The notes beneath the pieces are model-generated. The model searched no databases. It worked only from the letters and a program-made list of their open reading frames with translations, and was not told where the DNA came from. From Dietzia timorensis (GTDB lineage: Bacteria > Actinomycetota > Actinomycetes > Mycobacteriales > Mycobacteriaceae), in NCBI RefSeq assembly GCF_020742175.1, contig NZ_DYXM01000246.1:1-35119 (forward strand): DNA of 35,119 nucleotides. Direction: 5' to 3'. The position numbers and the translations under genes were made by a program. Shown piece after piece: positions 26,430 through 32,897 of this stretch (positions are counted from its first letter, which is position 1; every line of letters begins with the position of its first letter).

Positions 26430-27260
26430 ATGACCGATGCTTCCGAGGAGGACGTCAGCCTGCTGCCGCGCCGCGAGAGCAGCCAGGCGGAGACCGTGGC
26501 GGCCAACCGCTCCTGGTGGGACCGCGAGGCCGCGGACTACGCCGACGAGCACGGGCACTTCCTAGGGGACGCCGACCTCGTGTGGGGCCCCGAGGGGTGG
26601 ACCGAGGAGGAGCTGCGAGTGCTCGGCGAGCCGGGCGATCTCGCCGGCACGGACGTCCTCGAGTTCGGCGGCGGGGGTGCGCAGGGCGGCCGGTGGTGCG
26701 CCGCGGCCGGCGCGCGCGTCGTCTCGAGCGACCTGTCCGCGGGGATGCTGCGCACCGCCCGCCGCATCGACGCCCGCTCTCCGGGACCGGCGCCGGCCCT
26801 CCTCCAGGCGGAGGCGACCCGCCTCCCCTTCGCCGACGACGCCTTCGACATCGCCTTCTCCGCCTACGGGGCCACCCCCTTCGTCGCCGACAGCGCCGGT
26901 CTCATGGTCGAGCTCGCCCGGGTGCTGCGCCCCGGCGGACGGCTCGCCTTCTCCACCTCGCATCCCTTCCGGTGGGGCTTCCCCGATCTGCCGGGCGAGG
27001 AGGGCCTCACGGCCACCGGCTCGTACTTCGACGAGACGCCCTACGTCGAGGGCGCCGGCGGGCGGGCCACCTATGTCGAGCACCACCGGACAATGGGCCA
27101 CCGGATCGCCGAGATCATCGACGCCGGCCTCGTCCTGGAGGAGCTCCACGAGCCGGAGTGGCCCGCGGACAACGAGGAGACATGGGGCGGCTGGTCGCCC
27201 CTGCGCGGCTCGCGGTTCCCCGGGACGGCGATCTTCGTCGCCACCCTCCCCCGGCGGTGA
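26430..27260 (+). CDS. Class I SAM-dependent methyltransferase
   Basis: A 276-residue methyltransferase of the Methyltransf_11/UbiE-like type. After a polar N-terminus come RSWWDREAADYADEHG, the SAM-binding motif I VLEFGGGGAQGGRW, the motif II region VVSSDLSAGMLRTA, ATRLPFADDAFDIAFSAYG and the post-motif segment RVLRPGGRLAFSTSHPF. The substrate is unknown. It is transcribed divergently from rpsA, an arrangement I associate with Micrococcales. The ATG giving MTDASEEDVSLLPRR has TACGGT seven bases upstream and no ribosome-binding site, so a leaderless message is likely. The frame is open further upstream to 26301, but that part is promoter sequence for rpsA. Confidence 0.87.
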   Translation: MTDASEEDVSLLPRRESSQAETVAANRSWWDREAADYADEHGHFLGDADLVWGPEGWTEEELRVLGEPGDLAGTDVLEFGGGGAQGGRWCAAAGARVVSSDLSAGMLRTARRIDARSPGPAPALLQAEATRLPFADDAFDIAFSAYGATPFVADSAGLMVELARVLRPGGRLAFSTSHPFRWGFPDLPGEEGLTATGSYFDETPYVEGAGGRATYVEHHRTMGHRIAEIIDAGLVLEELHEPEWPADNEETWGGWSPLRGSRFPGTAIFVATLPRR

Positions 27261-27264
27261 CCGG

Positions 27265-28260
27265 TCAGCTACCGGTGAGGATGTGGGCGGTCTCCCGGGC
27301 GCCGAGCGGCGGCTCCGGGAAGTGCGCGGTCTCGGTCTCGGTGCGGAACCAGTCGATCGTCCGCAGCAGGGCGGTCTCGATGTCGACCTCGGGCGCCCAC
27401 CCCAGGAGCTCCTGGGCCAGGGTCGTGTCCGGCTGACGAACCGTCGGGTCGTCGACAGGGCGGGGGATGAAGTTCACCGTCGACGAGGACCCGGTCAGCT
27501 CGATCACCCACTCGGCGAGGGCGAGCATCGAGATCTCGTGCGGGTTGCCGATGTTGACCGGTCCCGCGTGCTCGCTGTCCGCGAGGGCGAGGATCCCGGC
27601 GACGAGGTCGTCGACGAAGCAGATCGAGCGGGTCTGCGAGCCGTCACCGGCGACGGTCACCGGCTCCCCCGCCAGCGACTGCCGGATGAAGTTGGGGATC
27701 GCGCGACCGTCGTTGGGCCGCATCCGCGGACCGAAGGTGTTGAAGATCCGCACGATCCCCGTGCTGATGCCGTGCGTGCTCCGGTGGGCCAACGTCATCG
27801 CCTCGGCGAAGCGCTTGGCCTCGTCGTAGACGCCGCGCGGGCCGACGGGGTTGACGTTGCCCCAGTAGGTCTCGGGCTGGGGGTGGACCTCGGGGTCCCC
27901 GTAGACCTCGGACGTCGAGGCCAGCACGAAGCGCGCCCGCTTGCCCCGGGCCAGGGACAGGGCGCGCATCGTGCCGATGGAGCCGACCTCGAGGGTCTCG
28001 ATGGGCAGCTGGAGGTAGTCCACCGGGCTCGCCGGCGAGGCGAAGTGGAGGACGAGGTCGACCGCACCCTCCACCGTGACATCGCGGGTGACGTCGACGT
28101 CGCGCAGCTCGAAGCGCGGGGAGTCGGCGAGGTGCGCGACATTCGCCGGGTCACCGGTAACGAAGTTGTCCAGCGCCACGACCTCGTCCCCGCGGGCGAC
28201 GAGCCGCTCGCAGAGATGGGAGCCGAGGAAGCCGGCGCCACCGGTGACCACTACCCGCAT
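27265..28260 (-). CDS. NAD-dependent epimerase/decarboxylase, UDP-glucuronate decarboxylase-like
   Basis: This 331-residue extended short-chain dehydrogenase starts with the NAD-binding motif VVVTGGAGFLGSHLCERL. It has LHFASPASPVDYLQLP, the catalytic STSEVYGDP and YDEAKRFAEA (Ser/Thr and YxxxK), FNTFGPRMRPNDGRAIPNFI and the C-terminal NIGNPHEISMLALAEWV. This combination is typical of UDP-glucuronate decarboxylase (UDP-xylose synthase) and close relatives. The reaction would supply UDP-xylose or a related sugar nucleotide for the surface glycan made here. It follows the DUF3068 gene by nine bases and its stop is five bases from the convergent methyltransferase stop. Confidence 0.85.
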   Translation of the reverse strand: MRVVVTGGAGFLGSHLCERLVARGDEVVALDNFVTGDPANVAHLADSPRFELRDVDVTRDVTVEGAVDLVLHFASPASPVDYLQLPIETLEVGSIGTMRALSLARGKRARFVLASTSEVYGDPEVHPQPETYWGNVNPVGPRGVYDEAKRFAEAMTLAHRSTHGISTGIVRIFNTFGPRMRPNDGRAIPNFIRQSLAGEPVTVAGDGSQTRSICFVDDLVAGILALADSEHAGPVNIGNPHEISMLALAEWVIELTGSSSTVNFIPRPVDDPTVRQPDTTLAQELLGWAPEVDIETALLRTIDWFRTETETAHFPEPPLGARETAHILTGS

Positions 28261-28269
28261 CGACGAACC

Positions 28270-29313
28270 TCAGCGACCGTGGATGTCGCCCCGACGGGCG
28301 GTCGTCTCGTCCGGCTGCGAGGTCCCGAAGACCGGGTCCTCGTGGTGGTCCGCGTAGGCCGGCTGCTCCTCCAGGCGGCTCCGGCGACCGATGAGCACCG
28401 AGAGGAGGATGCCGGTGAGGAGAAGGAGGACACCGAGGACGGTGAAGACGAGGGGCAGCGTGGTGTGCACCAGGCTGAGGAGGGCCGACTTGGACTTGTA
28501 GTCCTCGACGTTCTTGTCGACGGTCTCCTTGGTGAAGCGCGACTCGGTCTCGAGCGCGTTGAGCGTCTTGCCGTTGTGGCGGAACTCCTGCTTCTGCTCC
28601 TCCACCCGGTCGAGGACGACGCCGGTCACCGGGTCGACCCAGAAGGTGCGCTTGTTGGAGTAATAGCGGTCCGCCTCGACGGCCGGGGAGGTGGGCGACC
28701 CACCGAAGAGGGATCCGGGAAGCTCACGCGAGGAGTACTTCGTCAGCGGGACCTCCATCGTGTACTTGTAGGCGGTCATGCCCTGGAGGTCCTCCTCACC
28801 CTCGAAGGTCACCGGGAAGGACTTGCCGACGGTGCTGTCCCACCACTTGTAGGTGTCGACCTTCTGGGCGTCGAAGGGGAACTTCACGAGGAGACCGTCC
28901 CGCTTGACCTCCTCACCGCCCTTGGACTCGCCGCAGCAGTTCACCGCGAGACCGGTGTGGCGGTCGAAGACGAGGACCTCGGTCGTGGCATCCATCGGCC
29001 AGTTGTCGCCGTTGTTGTCGCTCACCTGGCCGCTGTTCCAGACCGCGACGTCCTGGCCGGCCTCCTCGGAGGCGGCCTCGGCGGCCTCCGGGTCACCGAT
29101 GATGCGGGCGGTCGTCGTCAGCTCACCGGATCCGGGGCGGACGTTGTCGGCGTCGAAGAACGTCGCGTCCGGGTCCTGCACGGTCTGCGTCGTGTTCTGG
29201 TCGTTCGGGACCACGGCCAGCTTCGGGTAGGCATAGAACCGGAAGAGCAGCCCCATGGTGAGAATGAACGCCCCGACGAACATGACGATCGCCGGCAACA
29301 GGTACTTGCGCAC
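28270..29313 (-). CDS. DUF3068 (PorA-like) membrane-anchored protein
   Basis: The protein has 347 residues. A transmembrane segment near residues 6-26 (LPAIVMFVGAFILTMGLLF) and another near 283-310 (SLVHTTLPLVFTVLGVLLLL) bracket a large extracellular domain. That domain includes DATTEVLVFDRHTGLAVNCC, DTYKWWDSTVGK, YKYTMEVPLTKY and RTFWVDPVTGVVLDRVEEQ, matching the actinobacterial DUF3068 family annotated as porin PorA-like; its real role is not established. The GTG start has AAGGAGG eight bases upstream. It is co-oriented with the epimerase and heptose genes, pointing to a cell-envelope role. Confidence 0.82.
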   Translation of the reverse strand: MRKYLLPAIVMFVGAFILTMGLLFRFYAYPKLAVVPNDQNTTQTVQDPDATFFDADNVRPGSGELTTTARIIGDPEAAEAASEEAGQDVAVWNSGQVSDNNGDNWPMDATTEVLVFDRHTGLAVNCCGESKGGEEVKRDGLLVKFPFDAQKVDTYKWWDSTVGKSFPVTFEGEEDLQGMTAYKYTMEVPLTKYSSRELPGSLFGGSPTSPAVEADRYYSNKRTFWVDPVTGVVLDRVEEQKQEFRHNGKTLNALETESRFTKETVDKNVEDYKSKSALLSLVHTTLPLVFTVLGVLLLLTGILLSVLIGRRSRLEEQPAYADHHEDPVFGTSQPDETTARRGDIHGR

Positions 29314-29390
29314 GTGTAGACCCTCCTTGGCCCTGATTTAACTTACCGGACAGTAGCACCTCGAGGGCGGCCGCACGGTCCGACGTCAGC

Positions 29391-30032
29391 CTAAGGGACG
29401 TGGCCTTCGCCACGTCGCTCATCGAGCGGCCAGTCACGACCGGCGCGGCGGCCCAGGAGGGCCTCGATCCCGGCGCCGATCCGGGTGACCTCGTCGACCC
29501 TCAACGTCCGCATCCCGAGACCTCGGGCCGGCTCGATGTCCGAGGGCATGTCGCCGACGAGGAGGCAGCGGTCGACGCGAGCCCACGGCGCACGGGACAG
29601 GGCCTCCCGAAAGAGCCCGTCGCGCGGCTTGCGGCACGAGCACTCCCCCTCGTCGTGCGGGCAGACCGCGATCGCGTCGAGGTGGGCACCGGCCGCGGTG
29701 AGCTCGTCGACCAGACGCGCGTGCACGACCTCGAGGTCGGCGCGCCCCATGAGCCCCCGGGCGATCCCCCGCTGGTTGGTCACGAGGACGGTCCGGCAGC
29801 CGGCACGGGTCAGCGCGGCCACGGCCTCGGCCGCACCGGGGAGGAGGACGAGGTCCTCCGGCCGGGTGACGTAGCCGTCGACGACGCGCTCGTTGAGCGT
29901 CCCGTCGCGGTCGAGGAGGACGAGGTCGAAGGGGGCGTCCGCCGTACCCGGCTCGAGCGCCTCCGGCCCGAACCACCAGGGGCGCGGGGTCAGCTCGGCT
30001 CCTGCACCGCGTGGTCCACGGCCTCGCACCAC
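29391..30032 (-). CDS. gmhB: HAD-IIIA phosphatase, GmhB-like (D-glycero-manno-heptose 1,7-bisphosphate 7-phosphatase)
   Basis: This 213-residue protein has the GmhB layout: LLDRDGTLNERVVDGYV with the two catalytic aspartates, VTNQRGIARGLM, the zinc-binding cluster CPHDEGECSCRKP and GDMPSDIEPA. GmhB removes the 7-phosphate from heptose 1,7-bisphosphate in ADP- or GDP-heptose synthesis. The best start is a GTG at 30032, giving a 43-base overlap with the sugar isomerase gene; no ATG or GTG is available later before the catalytic motif. It is the third gene of a kinase-isomerase-phosphatase cassette. Confidence 0.85.
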   Translation of the reverse strand: MVRGRGPRGAGAELTPRPWWFGPEALEPGTADAPFDLVLLDRDGTLNERVVDGYVTRPEDLVLLPGAAEAVAALTRAGCRTVLVTNQRGIARGLMGRADLEVVHARLVDELTAAGAHLDAIAVCPHDEGECSCRKPRDGLFREALSRAPWARVDRCLLVGDMPSDIEPARGLGMRTLRVDEVTRIGAGIEALLGRRAGRDWPLDERRGEGHVP

Positions 30033-30598
30033 GCGTGGGCCCAGAGCATGTGGACCTCCTGGATGCGGGGGGTCTCCTCCGAGGGGACGACGAGGAGGTG
30101 GTCGGCGAGATCCCCCTGACCGGCCCCCTTCGCGCCCGTCATGAGGATGGTGGTCACGCCGCGGCGACGGGCCTCCCCCAGAGCCGCGACGATGTTGGGG
30201 CTCGTGCCGGAGGTCGACATCGCGAGGAGGACGTCACCGGGGCGGCCGAAGGCCTGGACCCCACGGAGGAAGACCTGGTCGAAGCCGTAGTCGTTGCCGA
30301 TCGCCGTGAGCGACGAGTGCGACTCGGCGAGGCTGATGGCAGGAAGGGGGTGCCGGTCCTGCACGCACTTGCCGAGGAACTCCGCGGCGACGTGGCTGGA
30401 GATGGCAGCGGATCCGCCGTTGCCGGCGACGAGCAGCGTCCCGCCGGCGCGCAGCGCCTCGAGGACCACCCGTCCCGCCGCGTCCACGGACGAGCGCAGC
30501 CGCGGCTCACCCACCTGCTGCGCGAGCCGCACCCACGCGGCGATGCCCGCGTCGAGCTGCTGGGTCACGAGGGCGAGATCCGCCTCGGTCGTCGTCAT
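29990..30598 (-). CDS. gmhA: Phosphoheptose isomerase-like SIS-domain protein
   Basis: This 202-residue SIS-domain protein matches sedoheptulose-7-phosphate isomerase: AGNGGSAAISSHVAAEFLG, PLPAISLAES, MSTSGTSPNIVAALGEA and HMLWAHAWCEAVDHAV. GmhA makes D-glycero-D-manno-heptose 7-phosphate from sedoheptulose 7-phosphate, the entry step of heptose synthesis. The ATG overlaps the end of the kinase gene by four bases (ATGA), showing coupling. The 3' end overlaps the phosphatase gene. Confidence 0.87.
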   Translation of the reverse strand: MTTTEADLALVTQQLDAGIAAWVRLAQQVGEPRLRSSVDAAGRVVLEALRAGGTLLVAGNGGSAAISSHVAAEFLGKCVQDRHPLPAISLAESHSSLTAIGNDYGFDQVFLRGVQAFGRPGDVLLAMSTSGTSPNIVAALGEARRRGVTTILMTGAKGAGQGDLADHLLVVPSEETPRIQEVHMLWAHAWCEAVDHAVQEPS

Positions 30599-31638
30599 TG
30601 CTGGCCCTTCCAGGTCGTCACGCCGTGCTTGGTGAAGGTGAACTCTGAGACGGTGAGCCCGAGGTCGAGGAGAGCGTCCGCGACGACGTGGCGACGCTCG
30701 AACTCGCAGATGAAGATCATGTGCCCACCGCCGCCGGCACCGGTGACCTTGCCCCCCAGCGCGCCCGAGCGCAGGGCGAGGTCGACCGCCTCGGAGATGA
30801 GCGGTGTCGTGATCCTCGAGGACATTCGCTGCTTCTCCCGCCACGCCTCGCCGAGGAGGGAGCCGATCTCGTCGACCTGCCCGCGGAGGAGGGCCACGCG
30901 CATCGCGTCGGCGAGGTCCCGCTGGGCCCGCAGGCCGGCGACGGCGTCCTCGTTGCCCGTCTCGTACCGGGAGACCTGGTCCTCGATGATGTGGTCGCTG
31001 ACGCGGGTCCGACCGGTGTAGGCGAGGAGCATGTTGTGCTCGAGCTCGTGGACGGTGTCCGGCCGCACCCGCAGCGGGTTGACGACGACCTCGCCGTCCT
31101 GACGGAACTCCATGAAGTTGAAGCCGCCGAAGGCCGCCGCGTACTGGTCCTGGTAGCCGCCGGGGATCCCGAGGTCCTCACGCTCGAGCCGGTAGGCGAT
31201 CTCGGCGATGGCGTGCGGTCCGAGGTCGAGGCCGCAGTGCCGGGCGACGAGGTCGATGACCGCGACCATGACCGCGCTGGAGCTCCCGAGCCCCGAGCCC
31301 GGCGGGGCGTTCGTGTGGAGGAAGAGGTCGAAGCCGTCCGAGGGGAGGGCACCCTCGAGCTGCATGATCCGGGCGATGGCCGCCTTGGGCAGGTCGAGCT
31401 CGCCGTCGAGGACGAGGGGTGCCCCGATGTCATAGCCGATCGACGTGCCGTAGTCGTGGGACTCGACGGTGATGTGCCCGTCGAGGCGCGGCCTCAGGGT
31501 GGCGTAGGCATAGCTGCCGATCGTGGCGCTGAGGACCGCCCCACCCTCACGCTCGGGGAAGGGAGCGACATCCGTTCCACCGCCGGCGAAGCTCACCCGC
31601 AGGGGTGCGCGCGCACGCAGGACGGGACGCAAGGTCAT
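30595..31638 (-). CDS. hddA: GHMP-family sugar kinase, D-glycero-manno-heptose 7-phosphate kinase-like
   Basis: A 347-residue GHMP kinase. The N-terminal APLRVSFAGGGTDVAPF, the ATP loop PPGSGLGSSSAVMVAVID and the C-terminal VTGAGGGGHMIFICEF are the three family motifs. The combination with GmhA and GmhB identifies it as the likely HddA, which phosphorylates heptose 7-phosphate at C-1 (the GDP route). The ATG was chosen because GGGAGA precedes it and its product starts MTLRPVLRARAPLRVS. The nucleotidyltransferase expected next (HddC) is not in the window. Other sugar 1-kinases of this subfamily cannot be excluded. Confidence 0.85.
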   Translation of the reverse strand: MTLRPVLRARAPLRVSFAGGGTDVAPFPEREGGAVLSATIGSYAYATLRPRLDGHITVESHDYGTSIGYDIGAPLVLDGELDLPKAAIARIMQLEGALPSDGFDLFLHTNAPPGSGLGSSSAVMVAVIDLVARHCGLDLGPHAIAEIAYRLEREDLGIPGGYQDQYAAAFGGFNFMEFRQDGEVVVNPLRVRPDTVHELEHNMLLAYTGRTRVSDHIIEDQVSRYETGNEDAVAGLRAQRDLADAMRVALLRGQVDEIGSLLGEAWREKQRMSSRITTPLISEAVDLALRSGALGGKVTGAGGGGHMIFICEFERRHVVADALLDLGLTVSEFTFTKHGVTTWKGQQ

Positions 31639-31679
31639 GGATCTCCCTCTCATGGAGCACAATCGTCTGTGATTACCGA

Positions 31680-32897
31680 ATGGTAGGTGACGACATCAGC
31701 ACGGACGTGCGACCCCGGTCACGCCTCCTCGGCCTCGATCTCCTCAGGGCCGTCGCGGCGTGGCTCGTGCTGCTCTCCCACGTGGCCTTCTGGACCGGCG
31801 CGAGCGCCGAGGGGGTCATGGGCGGGCTGGCCGCCCGAGGCGAGCTCGGCGTCGCCGTCTTCTTCGCCCTCTCCGCCTTCCTCCTCTCCACCCCCTTCGT
31901 CCGACGGGCCCTCGGGGACCCGGTGCCGTGGTCCGCGCGCACCTACCTCCTGCGCCGGGCGGCGCGAATCATGCCCGCTTACCTCCTCGCCCTCCTCGGC
32001 GTCGTCGTCGCCGCGGCCGTCCTCGGTGGGGCCGCCGCGGACGCCCTCGACATCCCGACGGTCCTCGTCCACCTCGTCATCGGCCAGGGCTGGACGGGTG
32101 AGACCTTCCAGTCCTTCACCCAGTCGTGGAGCCTGACGACCGAGGTCACCTTCTACCTCCTCCTCCCGCTCGTCGCCGCGGCCCTCGCTCCCCTGGCGAA
32201 GCGAGCCACTCCCCGGGCCTCGGCGCGGCACCTCCTCGTCATCCTGCTCTGCATCGGTGTCGTCGGGCTCGCCGTGCAGGCCGGTGCCGCGCTGCTGCCC
32301 GGTGGCTGGTGGGCGGGCATGGTCGCCACCTCCGCGCCCGGTCACGCGGCGTGGTTCGCGCTGGGTGCCGCGGTCGCTGTCGTCGTCGAGGCCGAGCGCG
32401 CCGGCGTCGCGGTGTCCGAAGGACCCCTTCTCGAGGTCCTCAGGACGAGCCCCGGCACCCTCCTCGCCCTCGCCGGCGTCCTGTGGCTCCTGGCCTCGAC
32501 GTCGATCGCGGGGCCGCGCGGCCTCGAGCTGCCGACGGCCGATGAGGCGCTCGCCGCAGAGGTCCTCTACGGACTCGTGGCCGTCTGCCTGCTCCTCGCC
32601 GGCACGAGCCGCGGGCTGACCGAGGCCCTCACCGACTCACCGGCCGCCGGCCTCCTCCGCTGGCTCGGTGACATCTCCTACGCCGTCTTCCTCTGGCACG
32701 TCCTCGTGCTCCAGGTGGCCTTCGCGGTGCTCGACCTCGGGCTCTTCGCGGCGCCCTTCGGCCTGACCCTCCTCCTCGTCACGGTGACGAGCGTGGGTCT
32801 GGCGCACCTGTCGTGGACCCTGGTGGAGCGTCCGGTGCTCGCTCTGGCACACCGACGCCCGCACGCACCAGAGCCGCAGCCAGCACCCCGAGGGTGA
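31680..32897 (+). CDS. Membrane acyltransferase (acyltransferase 3 / OafA family)
   Basis: The 405-residue protein has about ten hydrophobic segments. The N-terminal helix LGLDLLRAVAAWLVLLSHV contains the R-x10-H motif of acyltransferase-3 proteins, and GELGVAVFFALSAFLLSTPF and QSWSLTTEVTFYLLLPL follow as in OafA/YrhL. These enzymes transfer acetyl or other acyl groups to surface sugars across the membrane. It is divergent from the heptose cassette, 41 bases away, and its 3' end overlaps the convergent AftD-like gene by 119 bases. The ATG giving MVGDDISTDVRPR is the best start; upstream in-frame starts fall inside the hddA gene. Confidence 0.87.
   Translation: MVGDDISTDVRPRSRLLGLDLLRAVAAWLVLLSHVAFWTGASAEGVMGGLAARGELGVAVFFALSAFLLSTPFVRRALGDPVPWSARTYLLRRAARIMPAYLLALLGVVVAAAVLGGAAADALDIPTVLVHLVIGQGWTGETFQSFTQSWSLTTEVTFYLLLPLVAAALAPLAKRATPRASARHLLVILLCIGVVGLAVQAGAALLPGGWWAGMVATSAPGHAAWFALGAAVAVVVEAERAGVAVSEGPLLEVLRTSPGTLLALAGVLWLLASTSIAGPRGLELPTADEALAAEVLYGLVAVCLLLAGTSRGLTEALTDSPAAGLLRWLGDISYAVFLWHVLVLQVAFAVLDLGLFAAPFGLTLLLVTVTSVGLAHLSWTLVERPVLALAHRRPHAPEPQPAPRG

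Noticed and set aside
27246..27290. ACCGGT inverted repeat between the methyltransferase and epimerase stops as a terminator
   Set aside because: The 6-bp arms are self-palindromic and short, and there is no T-run on either side.
26677..29319. An 880-codon plus-strand open frame over the methyltransferase, epimerase and DUF3068 genes
   Set aside because: It spans three recognisable genes in other frames and has antisense-type composition.
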